Positions 18,518-27,671 of a stretch of 64,000 bases of DNA are shown piece after piece; positions within the stretch are counted from its first letter, which is position 1; each line of letters begins with the position of its first letter. The stretch is taken from NCBI RefSeq assembly GCF_013426915.1, contig NZ_AP023181.1:248001-312000 (forward strand), read 5' to 3'. Origin of the DNA: Paraburkholderia sp. PGU19. GTDB taxonomy: Bacteria > Pseudomonadota > Gammaproteobacteria > Burkholderiales > Burkholderiaceae. Both the position numbers and the translations under genes were made by a program. The notes beneath the pieces were generated by a model. That model saw only the letters and a program-made list of their open reading frames with translations. It was not told where the DNA came from and did not search any database.

Positions 18518-18597
18518 ACCTGCCGAGAAAGCATTCAGCGGAGTCATATCGTTGGCATTTTGAATCGATATGACTCTGCCTGTTAAGTTCGGCAGGT
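18518..18597. promoter_or_regulatory. Nested inverted repeats upstream of the sedolisin gene
   Basis: Two perfect inverted repeats share one centre. The inner arms are GAGTCATATCG (18541-18551) and CGATATGACTC (18566-18576). The outer arms are ACCTGCCGA (18518-18526) and TCGGCAGGT (18589-18597). The spacers between outer and inner arms are 14 and 12 bases. The structure ends 80 bp before the sedolisin ATG. It could be a double operator or a structured 5' leader. Nothing else is seen between 18258 and 18677. Confidence 0.55.
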
Positions 18598-18677
18598 TGG
18601 CGGCGATGCGTTCTTTACGTTCGATCGCGTTGTCGGCGTCATATCAGCGCGACCGGATTTTCTAACTGGAGGAAAAA

Positions 18678-20336
18678 ATGGCCAACACCCATGTCGAGCT
18701 AGCTGGTAGCCGCAGGCCGCTACCTCATAATGCAATCAAAGTGCGCGATATTGACCCGCATGCACCAGTCCAGGTCACTGTCACACTAAAGGGCCCTAAA
18801 CTTCCGTCTGCCGACGAGATGCCAGAAAAAGCGATTTCCCGCGAGGATATCGCCCGGGACTGGGGTGTCCCGTCGGACAAGGTTCAAGAGGTCGAGCGGG
18901 TGCTAAGGTCGTATGGCCTCCAGATTGTTGACGTCAAACAGGGCGGCCGGAGCGTGCGGGTAAGGGGGCCGGCGGCAGCGATCATTGCGGCGTTCAAACC
19001 TGATCTCGGAATTTATCAGGTTCCGGGGCAGGGGCAGATTCGGGCGCGTCACGGCACGCTGATGGTGCCCAGTGAGCTTGCGGACATCGTGGAAGGGGTT
19101 TTCGGTCTCGATCAACGGCGCGTGGCCAAGCGTCATTCACAGGCGGCGGCAGCGAGAACGCATACGATGGCTCCCCTTGCGCCTGCCGATCTCATCGAGC
19201 GATACAGATTCCCAGCGGGCGATGGTGAAGGCAGCACGATTGCGATTGCGGAATTTGGGCAAGACCTTGGCAACGGACAGGTGATGCCACCTGCGTATAT
19301 CCCGTCGGACGTTTCGTCGTTCTGTGAGAGCCACGGTCTGCCCGTGCCGAATGTCAGGATCGAGAGTGTCGGGCTTTCTCCTCTCAATCAGCAGCAGTTT
19401 GAATCGGAAATTCAACAGTTGGACCGGGACCTTCAGAACCTGCTTATCGCGCAGACGGCTGAAACAATGATGGATGTTCAGATTGTCGCTGGACTGTGTC
19501 CGAAAGCCGATATCGCGGTCTACTTCGCGACGTGGGGTGAGGGCGGCTGGGTCAATCTGCTCGACGAAGTGACATCCGGCAGCGGACCAGTTCCCGTCGC
19601 GTTATCGATTAGCTACGGCCTTGCCGAAGAGGCGGCGGACTGGAGCAGCGGGGCAATGGATTCGATCAATCAGCGGCTCCAGATCGCGGCCATGCAAGGC
19701 ATCACCGTTTGTGTTTCGTCGGGTGATGACGGCAGCGGCTGCGATCAGACAGGCAACCGCTGTCATGTGGAGTTTCCCTCGTCAAGTCCGTTTGTGCTGA
19801 GCGTCGGCGGCACAATGTTGACATCGCAAGCGGGCGGCAGTGTCGACGAAGTCGTCTGGTGGGTTGCGCCAGGCGACCGATCCCGGCGGGGCGCAGGCGC
19901 GACGGGCGGCGGCGTGAGCACGCTGAATCAGCGCCCTGCGTGGCAAACTGTCCAGGTCCAATCGAAGAACCCGCATTCGATTGATGGACGGGTGGTTCCC
20001 GACGTAGCAGCGTTGGCTGGAGCGCCGCTCTATGATCTGCTGCTTGATGGCAATTCGTTCCCCGATGGCGGCACGAGCGCGTCGACGCCACTGTGGGCTG
20101 CATTGATCGCGCGGATCAATGCAGCATTGCCAGCTGACAAGAAACAGCGGTTTTTGACCCCCCTTCTATACAAGGCCAACGTCGGGAAGGACGGTTTCAC
20201 CGATATCGAATCCGGTCAGAACGCTTCCCATCCAAGTCCCGGGATAGGTTATTCGGCTATAAAAGGCTTCGATGCCGTGAGCGGTTGGGGCGTACCGAAC
20301 GGGCAGGCACTCTTGAATGCATTGAGCGCGGTGTGA
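18678..20336 (+). CDS. Sedolisin (S53) acid serine peptidase with pro-domain
   Basis: 552 residues; ggagg precedes the ATG. Residues 1 to about 150 are the S53 activation domain (ISREDIARDWGVPSDKVQEV, LPSADEM). The catalytic domain follows, with the Ser-Glu-Asp set Glu262 and Asp266 (TAETMMDVQIVAG), the oxyanion Asp350 (SSGDDGSG) and nucleophile Ser467 (DGGTSASTPLWAAL). The C-terminal calcium site is SGWGVPNG-like (FDAVSGWGVPNG). It is a kumamolisin-type enzyme active at acidic pH. There is no classical signal peptide, a common feature of bacterial members. The S10 carboxypeptidase gene follows after 44 bp, so the two likely form an operon for peptide breakdown at low pH. Confidence 0.93.
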   Translation: MANTHVELAGSRRPLPHNAIKVRDIDPHAPVQVTVTLKGPKLPSADEMPEKAISREDIARDWGVPSDKVQEVERVLRSYGLQIVDVKQGGRSVRVRGPAAAIIAAFKPDLGIYQVPGQGQIRARHGTLMVPSELADIVEGVFGLDQRRVAKRHSQAAAARTHTMAPLAPADLIERYRFPAGDGEGSTIAIAEFGQDLGNGQVMPPAYIPSDVSSFCESHGLPVPNVRIESVGLSPLNQQQFESEIQQLDRDLQNLLIAQTAETMMDVQIVAGLCPKADIAVYFATWGEGGWVNLLDEVTSGSGPVPVALSISYGLAEEAADWSSGAMDSINQRLQIAAMQGITVCVSSGDDGSGCDQTGNRCHVEFPSSSPFVLSVGGTMLTSQAGGSVDEVVWWVAPGDRSRRGAGATGGGVSTLNQRPAWQTVQVQSKNPHSIDGRVVPDVAALAGAPLYDLLLDGNSFPDGGTSASTPLWAALIARINAALPADKKQRFLTPLLYKANVGKDGFTDIESGQNASHPSPGIGYSAIKGFDAVSGWGVPNGQALLNALSAV

Positions 20337-20380
20337 AGTTTGGTGACCATTGTGAAGTGGACAGCATCCAGGAGGTTTCA

Positions 20381-21988
20381 ATGAACTCTACGACGCATAA
20401 AGAGTTGCCGCCCGATCAACCGCTTGCGGACGCGACTCCGTATGGTTATGGGCCAAACGACTCTGTCAGCGATGCCAATGAAGAGGCGGCAATCACCCAA
20501 CATACGCTGAACATCAACGGAAAATCGTTATCCTATACGGCGACAGCAGGTCATCTCGTCACGACAGGGTCATATACTGCCACGCCCGCGGCCAAATTGT
20601 TTTATGTGGCCTTCACGGCAACTGATCCTAACCCGTCTGGAAGACCGATCACTTTCTTTTATAACGGCGGCCCCGGATCGTCGTCTGTTTTTCTGTTGCT
20701 CGGTTCCTTCGGGCCGAGGCGCATCAGAACTAGCATGCCGGATTTCACACCGCCCGCGCCGTACACGCTGGAGGACAACCCGGAGACCTTGCTTGACGAA
20801 AGCGATCTTGTATTCATCGATCCCGTCGGAACGGGATACTCGACAGCGATCGCGCCCAAGGTAAACAAGGACTTTTGGGGCGTCGATCAGGACGCAAGCT
20901 GCATTAAACAGTTCATTAAGCGCTACCTGACCGTGTTCAACAGATGGAATTCACCGAAGTACCTGTTTGGCGAGTCGTACGGAACACCACGTACCTGCGT
21001 TCTCACGTGGATGCTGCATGAAGATGGCGTGGATCTGAATGGAATTGTCCTGCAGTCTTCGATACTCGACTACTCGCAGGCGAGTCCGGTTGGCGTCTTG
21101 CCGACATTTGCCGCAGATGCCTGGTTTCACAAAAAGGTGTCGGTCACCCCGGCTCCCGCCGACCTTCCCAGTTTCATGGAAGAGGTGATGGCGTTTGCAA
21201 TGAAAGATTATGCAAAGGCGCTGGACTCGTTTCCGAAGGTGCCCCAGAACGTGCTGCAGCATCTGAGCGAAATACTTGGCATCCCGCCAATGGTCCTCAA
21301 GTACTGGCAGCTAGATCCGACAACTGGAAATGGACCGGTGTTTTTGACGAGTCTTCTTTTGGAAGACGGACTCGCAGTGGGCTCGTATGACGGCCGGGTG
21401 ACCGGTGACGATACAGGCATCGCCGAGTACATCTCGCCTGATGCGGGTGGTAACGATCCGACGATGACTGCCGTGGGCGGCGTATATACAACGATGTGGA
21501 ACGTATACCTCAATGAGGAACTGAAATACACATCCATATCGCCTTTCATGGACCTTAACGACAAGGCATTCAAGCACTGGGACTTCGGCCACATCGATCC
21601 GACCGGTTCGCAGAGGGGTGGCATTGGCAGTCTTTATACGGCAGGAGATCTTGCTGCGGCCATGTCCGTGAATCCATATCTCAGGGTGTTTTCGGCGAAT
21701 GGCTACTACGACTCGGTAACGCCTTTTTTCCAGACAATACTCAACTTTCAGAGCATGCCGCTGGGAAATGCACAGGCGTTGAATAACCTGACGATCAGAA
21801 ACTATCCGTCCGGTCATATGATCTATCTCGACAATGAATCGAGAACGGCGATGAGGGCAGACCTCGCGTCGTTTTATCAAGCCTCGGAAAGCCACGCGGC
21901 AGCGATGAAAGCCGCGCTCGCCAAGGGACCATCGTCGCAAACTGGTTCCGTGCGATACCACAGGCGTGCGAGTCGGACACCCTATTGA
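20381..21988 (+). CDS. Serine carboxypeptidase, family S10
   Basis: 535 residues; the ATG at 20381 has an ideal ribosome site (aggaggtttca). S10 landmarks are FYNGGPGSSSVFLLLGSFGP (the usual GGPGCSS has Ser for Cys), nucleophile Ser199 in FGESYGTPR, Asp444 in ANGYYDSVTP and His479 in YPSGHMIYLD. These enzymes remove C-terminal residues, usually at acidic pH, which fits the upstream sedolisin. No signal peptide is obvious at the N-terminus (STTHKELPPDQPLADATPYG). A hairpin follows 40 bp after the stop. Confidence 0.92.
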   Translation: MNSTTHKELPPDQPLADATPYGYGPNDSVSDANEEAAITQHTLNINGKSLSYTATAGHLVTTGSYTATPAAKLFYVAFTATDPNPSGRPITFFYNGGPGSSSVFLLLGSFGPRRIRTSMPDFTPPAPYTLEDNPETLLDESDLVFIDPVGTGYSTAIAPKVNKDFWGVDQDASCIKQFIKRYLTVFNRWNSPKYLFGESYGTPRTCVLTWMLHEDGVDLNGIVLQSSILDYSQASPVGVLPTFAADAWFHKKVSVTPAPADLPSFMEEVMAFAMKDYAKALDSFPKVPQNVLQHLSEILGIPPMVLKYWQLDPTTGNGPVFLTSLLLEDGLAVGSYDGRVTGDDTGIAEYISPDAGGNDPTMTAVGGVYTTMWNVYLNEELKYTSISPFMDLNDKAFKHWDFGHIDPTGSQRGGIGSLYTAGDLAAAMSVNPYLRVFSANGYYDSVTPFFQTILNFQSMPLGNAQALNNLTIRNYPSGHMIYLDNESRTAMRADLASFYQASESHAAAMKAALAKGPSSQTGSVRYHRRASRTPY

Positions 21989-22028
21989 GAATCGAATAGA
22001 AGATGGGAAGTCGAACTTATCCGCGATT

Positions 22029-22054
22029 GGCCTGAAGACCGCCGTCTTCAGGCC
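22029..22054. terminator. Hairpin after the S53-S10 pair
   Basis: A perfect 11-bp stem, GGCCTGAAGAC / GTCTTCAGGCC, with a 4-base loop CGCC. It starts 40 bp after the S10 stop. There is no T-run on either strand, but stem strength and position suggest transcript termination or 3'-end stabilisation. Confidence 0.55.
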
Positions 22055-22261
22055 GACCCCGGATGCACCGGTCAAGCTGGGTGCTCGCGTCTGCCACCAC
22101 CGAGGGTGCTGTAATCTGCAATTGCTGGTGACAGGTTGTGCGATTGACGCGAACAGGCACACGGGGGGCAGCAGTAGCCGTTAAATCCGCACAATCGTCG
22201 CGGAGATCTGTGCTATACGCCATCGGCAGGGCGGGGGAGCCTGGCGCGACCGTCGTCCCCC

Positions 22262-22480
22262 TCACAGTCCAGCATCTGACGCTGCCTGGCAGAACTCCAT
22301 CAGACCGGCCCCAGTGTCCTGAAGGTTGTTGTGGTACTCCTGCAAAGTGGGATAGAAGTTGGTCGGATAGCCAAATTCCATGGTGAAGCCGTACACCTTG
22401 TTCCGCTTCGCGTCAACGCGATGGCGGCGGAAAGCATAGTCGTCGCTTGCCTCGAAAGCAAACCGGATTCCGAAGGGCGC
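22262..22480 (-). pseudogene. C-terminal fragment of an M14 zinc carboxypeptidase
   Basis: On the minus strand, FAFEASDDYAFRRHRVDAKR is followed by NKVYGFTMEFGYPTNFYPTL and NNLQDTGAGLMEFCQAASDA to a natural stop at 22262. This is the typical end of Burkholderia M14 carboxypeptidases, including the catalytic glutamate segment (TMEFGYP). Upstream of about 22480 the resemblance ends and plus-strand coding begins, so at least three quarters of the gene, with the zinc ligands, is missing. It once neighboured the S53/S10 genes, pointing to a former three-peptidase cluster. Confidence 0.68.
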
Positions 22481-22696
22481 CAAAAGGTTCTGGAAGAGGA
22501 ACTGTCTGCGGCCGGTGCGCCAGCAGACGCAGAACTCGTTCGCGTCGCGACCGCACTCCTCGAACAGATCAGGACGCTGCCGGGCGGCACCCAGCATGTT
22601 GTGCAGATTGCTCAAGGGACAGGCATCGCGCAGGCCACGGGTAACAGCGCAGCGACCGTCAACCTCTACGGGTCGCCGCCACTGAAAAATGACTGA
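22470..22696 (+). other. Coding-like remnant of unknown origin
   Basis: The plus-strand frame gives VLEEELSAAGAPADAELVRV, LLEQIRTLPGGTQHVVQIAQ and GIAQATGNSAATVNLYGSPP to a stop at 22696. The helical segment followed by a GIAQATG-type repeat tail resembles the C-termini of some ATPase- or effector-associated proteins, but I cannot name the family. It abuts the M14 fragment tail to tail. Confidence 0.35.
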
Positions 22697-22712
22697 GCCG
22701 GATAGCGGGTGA

Positions 22713-22868
22713 CAGTCCGCCCACGGACTTGGTCGCGGGGATGCCGTCGCCTTCTCGATTCCGGCCGGTAACCGTTTCTTCACGTTGATCGAAGGTCACG
22801 AGCACCTGGAAGCATACGGCAAACTGTTCTATGGGAAGGCGCTCAAGACATTACGTTTTCATTGTTGA
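22713..22868 (+). other. Second coding-like remnant
   Basis: After a stop at 22710 the frame reads GRGDAVAFSIPAGNRFFTLI, EGHEHLEAYGKLFYGKAL and KTLRFHC to TGA at 22866-22868. It looks like the C-terminus of a real protein, with no start. The family is not recognised. Confidence 0.3.
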
Positions 22869-22980
22869 ATGCGTGGCGCCCCTGTCAGGTCTGCCAGGCA
22901 TGCACGCATGCCATGCCTACCGGTATGTAGTCCCATGCCGCAGTTGTAACTGGGACAGTTGTAGCGAAGTGAGTCGACGT

Positions 22981-23499
22981 GTCACCGTGCGCTCCGCTGG
23001 TCGGCGCCTGCCGGCATTCCGGCGGGTATCAGCGATCGACCAGGTGTCAGATTCGCTGACGCTGCTGAACGACCGCGTAATCTGGCTGCTCGACGACACG
23101 CCGTTGACCCGCCGCCTGATTGGCCGCTACATCGACGTGTGGGGGTATCCGGACGGCCGCCTCGAGATCCGCGCAGACGGCGTGGCGCTGCCGTGTGTGC
23201 CGTACGACAAGCTCGCGGAGATTGATCAGGGCGCCGTGGTGCAGCACAAGCGATTGGGACACGCCCTGCAGATCGCGCAGGCGGTGGAGGCGCAGCGTGA
23301 CAACCGCCCCGCATCGGGCACGCCGTCACGCACGAATCGCGGCGCCGCGGTACGCAAACCGAAATCCCTGTCCGACACAAGGAAGCCGCGCGAAGCGACG
23401 CTCGATGACTGGAATGCGGCCGTAACGGGGACACACCGCAACCTAGCAGGCTCGGTGCTAAAAACCTCCCGCAGAGATCAGAAGGATTCCGAATCATAA
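22981..23499 (+). mobile_element. ISNCY-type transposase remnant (C-terminal part)
   Basis: The frame gives VSDSLTLLNDRVIWLLDDTP, GRYIDVWGYPDGRLEIRADG, LPCVPYDKLAEIDQGAVVQH and KRLGHALQIAQAVEAQRDNR, then a basic tail (SGTPSRTNRGAAVRKPK). This matches the end of the transposases filed as ISNCY in Burkholderia and relatives. The N-terminal helix-turn-helix and catalytic core are missing. Downstream of the stop, 23520-23570 is a C/A-rich stretch (caaccccgacatttg) that may be the right end of the element. Confidence 0.68.
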
Positions 23500-23785
23500 C
23501 TTCACCCAGATCCATAAAACCGACCTCAACCCCAACATCTGTATTTAGCCACAACCCCGACATTTGAATCTGGCTTTGACATGCGCGCGGATACGCTGGC
23601 CCAGCCATGACCGTTTCGGCCGGCATTGCGCACGCGAATGTATAGCTCGAACCGCCTATGGCCGCCACGAAGGTGAGAGCGCTCGGCGCCCTCTGGTGAG
23701 TGGCAACGTGGTGCCACAGCAACGTTGACGGCTGGCGGAATCAGCCGGAGTTACTTCGACAACGAGACGCCCGATCCGATGCGTG

Positions 23786-24643
23786 TCAGCTTCCATTTTT
23801 CCTGTAGCGCAACGGCGTTGCGCCCATGCGTTCAGAGAAGAGTGTTGTCATGTGCTGCTGAGAAGAAAAGCCACATGTGACGGCCACATCACAAAGCGGC
23901 GTGTCGGTCGTGCGCAGCATTCTGGCGGCCGCATTCAGCCGCTTTTCCACTACGAAGCGGTAAAGGGAATGACCTGTTCGCGCTTTCACGCCATCGGAGA
24001 TCACCCGGACCGGGAGATCCAGCATCGCTGCGATTTGCGTGCAACTTGGCGCACACTCGAGATTTTCTTCCACATACTGTTCGAGTCGGCTGAATTCGAC
24101 GCTCGACAGCGTCGGTCGTTGATAGTCTTTGGTCGTTTCCAGTTGCCGCGTCGTTTCGATCCATGCCAGTGACGCGAGACACTGCATCTCCCACGGATCG
24201 ACGGGCAATGCCGCATCCGATGGAGTCTTTAGCCGCGCATAGCGCACCAGATGACGTATCGCTTCAGTGCCGAGATTGTCCCGGTGACCGGTGCTTTGCG
24301 CTGCATCCGCGCGCCAATCGGTCATGCTGCGCTTGAACTCGTCGGAATAGCGAAATGCGACGAAGCCGAGGCGGACCTGTTGCGCGTCGATATGCATTCT
24401 TCCGCCGCGCGGATGAAAAGCCGCCGTTTCCGCGTGAAAGGTCAACGCGAGCGCGGGCCCGTCGTCAAAACGCGTCTTTGCGACGATTGTGCCGAGCAGC
24501 AGACAGACGGTATCCAAGGTGTTGTGCACGTCGAACGTGTACGGATGAGCACCCGAGATACAGTATTCGAGTCCAGATATGCCGCTAACGGCACGGAACG
24601 CGTCGATATGTTTCCCAGCCGCCCGCTGGGCCAATGCTGTCAT
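23786..24643 (-). CDS. AraC-family transcriptional regulator
   Basis: 285 residues from the ATG at 24643, chosen because cggagac lies five bases upstream. In-frame ATGs further upstream (24691, 24703) lack such a site. Residues to about 190 form a ligand-binding half (ISGLEYCISGAHPYTFDVHN). The C-terminal 100 residues are the AraC double helix-turn-helix: APSCTQIAAMLDLPVRVISD and DTPLCDVAVTCGFSSQQHMT. It is transcribed away from the flavoprotein operon starting at 24912 and is its likely regulator. The inducer is unknown. Confidence 0.85.
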   Translation of the reverse strand: MTALAQRAAGKHIDAFRAVSGISGLEYCISGAHPYTFDVHNTLDTVCLLLGTIVAKTRFDDGPALALTFHAETAAFHPRGGRMHIDAQQVRLGFVAFRYSDEFKRSMTDWRADAAQSTGHRDNLGTEAIRHLVRYARLKTPSDAALPVDPWEMQCLASLAWIETTRQLETTKDYQRPTLSSVEFSRLEQYVEENLECAPSCTQIAAMLDLPVRVISDGVKARTGHSLYRFVVEKRLNAAARMLRTTDTPLCDVAVTCGFSSQQHMTTLFSERMGATPLRYRKNGS

Positions 24644-24911
24644 GGTTGTCTCCGTATCCGTCGATGCGTGCGCGTGCGGCTCGACGTTCATATTTCTGTT
24701 CATTTGAGTATAGAGGCACGCGTTGCCGCGAGCACGTTCCGACTGTTCGGCAATCGCGAACGCGGCGTCCGTGGATTTCCCCTTAGTAGTGACCCGGATG
24801 TCCGCTTTCGCCCGGAATCTGTAAACCGCAAAACCTGAAAGACCCGCCGATTGCGTCGACGTACGGTGCACCCCATGCCTGACGGCACCCGACACCAACA
24901 CGGAGACGACG

Positions 24912-25877
24912 ATGAGAGCACCATCGGCGCGCAAGCGCTTTAGGCACTGGCGAGACAACGCACGACGACGCAGCGGCACGCTGGTCGCATTGATCGGCAT
25001 GACGGGCACGCTGCCGTTCGCCGATACGGCGCAGGCGTCAGGCATCCCTTTCGCCACCGACCGGCCGCAGACCTGGCAATTCAGCTCGGATTTCGAAGGT
25101 ACTTACGACTCATTCGGCGAGAACATCTGGTGGAATCACGACAGCCGCGCGTTCGACTCGCACGGCAACCAGATAGACGGCCCCGGCACGAATACCTTCG
25201 TCGGACTCTCGACGTTCATCCACTACTGGAAACTGCCGTCGCTGCCGCATGTCGGCTTCAATGCGAGCATCACGTTGCCCGCGATTCGCACGCAGGGTTC
25301 GCAATTCTCGGCCAGCGGGATAGGCGATCCGCTCGTCGGCGGGCTCGTCTGGTACAACCCGGCGCCCGCGACGACGCTTGGTTTTCAAGCCTACGTTCAG
25401 GTCCCGATCGGACAAAACAGTGTATCGACGAACACATGGTCGTTCTGGCCTTCCGTCTTTTACGACGACTGGTACGGCCATGTGAACGTTGATCTGCTGG
25501 TCGGCGGCATTCTGCGCGGACGGACGCTGCAATCCGGTCATAACGATCTGAGTCCGGGCGATACGTTCCATCTGAATCTGCGTATCGGCTACAGCATCTC
25601 GCCGCCAGACAATCCGTTCGCCATTCCCTTTCTTGCGGTCGATCACCAGACGAGCGGCGGAACGTTCGACCAGACGGCGGGCATGCCAGTGTCGAACAGC
25701 GCGAGCCGCGAAACGACCATCGGCGCCGGCGTGCTGTTCCAGTTCAAGCCGAACAGCCTGCCGTTCGTGCATCAGAGGATGTACGACCAGCTCTCCATCC
25801 AGTACCAGCACTCGGTGTCGGGCCGCAATACGACGCTGACCAACGCTGTCCTCGTCCAGGCGTGGCACTACTGGTAG
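24912..25877 (+). CDS. Outer-membrane channel-like protein (phenol MetA-degradation family)
   Basis: 321 residues, first of the operon; cggagac precedes the ATG. A signal peptide with a basic start (RAPSARKRFRHWRDNARRRS) ends near TAQASG. The mature part is a beta-rich barrel with alternating strands and many aromatics (YWKLPSLPHVGFNASITLPA, WYNPAPATTLGFQAYVQVPI) and ends in an aromatic residue (VLVQAWHYW). This is the SphA/MetA-type family found beside catabolic operons for hydrophobic compounds, thought to aid uptake across the outer membrane. The next gene starts 49 bp later. Confidence 0.8.
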   Translation: MRAPSARKRFRHWRDNARRRSGTLVALIGMTGTLPFADTAQASGIPFATDRPQTWQFSSDFEGTYDSFGENIWWNHDSRAFDSHGNQIDGPGTNTFVGLSTFIHYWKLPSLPHVGFNASITLPAIRTQGSQFSASGIGDPLVGGLVWYNPAPATTLGFQAYVQVPIGQNSVSTNTWSFWPSVFYDDWYGHVNVDLLVGGILRGRTLQSGHNDLSPGDTFHLNLRIGYSISPPDNPFAIPFLAVDHQTSGGTFDQTAGMPVSNSASRETTIGAGVLFQFKPNSLPFVHQRMYDQLSIQYQHSVSGRNTTLTNAVLVQAWHYW

Positions 25878-25926
25878 GGGTATGCCCACATCCATCGATC
25901 GGAAAACCATCATTCGGAGACAAACC

Positions 25927-27660
25927 ATGACTGACGAGACCCAGGCGCCTGCCACATCGCGGCGAAATTTCATCAAGGCTGCAGGCGCAGGCACTGCTGC
26001 CGCGGCATTCGGCGCCGTGACGCTTTCCGCGAAAGCCGCGGATCAAACGAAATTCGACGCGGAATACGACATTGTCGTGTGCGGCGGCGGAGGCGGTGGC
26101 TTGCCCTGCGCGCTCTTTTCGCGTTGGCTCGGCAACCGCGTAGCGATTCTCGAGAAGGCAGGCAGCGTCGGCGGTACGGCGGCGAAAGCGGCCTTCTGGT
26201 ACTGGGTGCCCAACAACGAACCCATGCGGCGCGCCGGCATCGCAGACCCGAAGGACGATTATCTGCGTTACGTCGCGCGGCTTTCGCGACCGGAGCAATA
26301 CGACCCTTCGCTGCCGAAACTCGGACTCTCGGACTGGGAGTTCGAGATGTGCGAAGCGATCTACGACAGCGCATCGCCGGCCGCGGAACTGCTGGCGGCG
26401 AAGGGTGCGTTGCCGTATCGGCATGAAGCGGCCGTGCCCGACTACTGGGCCGAGCTACCTGAAAACAAGGCTCCGCGTGGCCGCGTGCTATTTCCGAAAG
26501 ACGGTTTGCCCAGCATGTCGGACGGCGGCCGCGTGGCGATCCGCACGATGAGCGCGGCGGCGCGACGCGACGGCGTCGATATCCACACAGGTTATCGCGT
26601 ACAGAAGGTGCTCGTTGATGCGAACGGCGCGGTAACAGGCGTCGAGGCGTTGACCGAGGAGGGCACGATGTTTCGCGTACGCGCGAAGAAAGCCGTCGTG
26701 TTCGCAACGGGCGGCTTTACGCATGATCCCGAGCTTCGGAAGAACTTCCTGCATGGCGCCGTCTATGGCGGATGTGCCGCCGTCACCAACGAAGGCGACT
26801 TCGTACGCATTTCGAGCGCATTTGACGTGCAGTTGCGCAACATGAACTACTCGTGGATGGCGCCGATCTCGCTCGACAAGGCGATCGCAAAGGACGGTTC
26901 ACTCTCCGGTATCTTCACGCCGACGGGCGACTCGATGCTGTATGTGAACCGGTTTGGCAAGCGTGTCGTCAACGAGAAGCTCGCATACAACGAGGTCTGC
27001 GCGACGTTTTCTCAGTGGGACGGCTCGAAAGGCGAATATCCGAATCTCGCGCTGATCTCGATCTGGGATCAGCAGGCGCAGGAGCATTGCGCGAGCGACG
27101 ACTACGGCAGCCTGATCGTGCCGCACGGCTCCAATGATCGGCACGTGCTACGCGGCAACACGCTGCAGGAACTGGCCATCGCAATTCGCGAGCGCCTGAC
27201 GAAGCATGCGAACGCGCTTGGCGGCATGCAGTTGAGCGACGACTTTGTGCAAAACCTTGATGCGACCATCAAGCGTTTCAATGGGTTTGCGAAAGCGGGC
27301 AGGGACGCCGACTTCCATCGTGGCGAACGCGTGGTCGAAAAGCTTTTCAACGGACCGATTCAGAAGAAGGCTGATCAGCGAAACGAAACGATGTATCCAC
27401 TCAGCGCGCAGGGGCCATATTACGCCGCGCTGATCGTCGCCGGCAATCTCGACACCAAGGGCGGTCCGAAGACCAATTCACATGGCCAGGTGCTCGACGT
27501 GCGCGATGTGCCCATCAAAGGCCTGTATGGCGTGGGCAATTGCGTGGCGTCGGCATCGGCGCGCGCGTACTGGGCAGGGGGCGGCACGCTCGGACCTATC
27601 ATCGCGTTTGCGTATCGCGCGGCGAACGCAGCGCATGCAGAGAAAGTTTCACGCACATGA
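25927..27660 (+). CDS. Twin-arginine-exported FAD dehydrogenase, 3-ketosteroid-dehydrogenase-like
   Basis: 577 residues from the ATG at 25927 (cggagacaaacc before it; an in-frame ATG at 25882 has no site). The signal TSRRNFIKAAGAGTAAAAFG is a Tat motif, so the folded flavoprotein should be exported. The FAD-binding start is YDIVVCGGGGGGLPCALFSR. The substrate domain keeps the family pattern WYWVPNNEPM. The end reads QGPYYAALIVAGNLDTKGGP, then GLYGVGNCVASASARAYWAG and GTLGPIIAFAY, as in 3-ketosteroid delta-1-dehydrogenases and fumarate-reductase-like flavoproteins. The downstream cytochrome c is the likely electron acceptor. The substrate is unknown; fumarate or urocanate reductase chemistry is an alternative. 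Confidence 0.85.
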   Translation: MTDETQAPATSRRNFIKAAGAGTAAAAFGAVTLSAKAADQTKFDAEYDIVVCGGGGGGLPCALFSRWLGNRVAILEKAGSVGGTAAKAAFWYWVPNNEPMRRAGIADPKDDYLRYVARLSRPEQYDPSLPKLGLSDWEFEMCEAIYDSASPAAELLAAKGALPYRHEAAVPDYWAELPENKAPRGRVLFPKDGLPSMSDGGRVAIRTMSAAARRDGVDIHTGYRVQKVLVDANGAVTGVEALTEEGTMFRVRAKKAVVFATGGFTHDPELRKNFLHGAVYGGCAAVTNEGDFVRISSAFDVQLRNMNYSWMAPISLDKAIAKDGSLSGIFTPTGDSMLYVNRFGKRVVNEKLAYNEVCATFSQWDGSKGEYPNLALISIWDQQAQEHCASDDYGSLIVPHGSNDRHVLRGNTLQELAIAIRERLTKHANALGGMQLSDDFVQNLDATIKRFNGFAKAGRDADFHRGERVVEKLFNGPIQKKADQRNETMYPLSAQGPYYAALIVAGNLDTKGGPKTNSHGQVLDVRDVPIKGLYGVGNCVASASARAYWAGGGTLGPIIAFAYRAANAAHAEKVSRT

Positions 27661-27671
27661 CGGGAGGCATC

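Noticed and set aside
23809..25994. Shadow frames opposite the AraC regulator and outer-membrane channel genes
   Set aside because: Both real genes have full domain signatures and good starts; the opposite frames show none.
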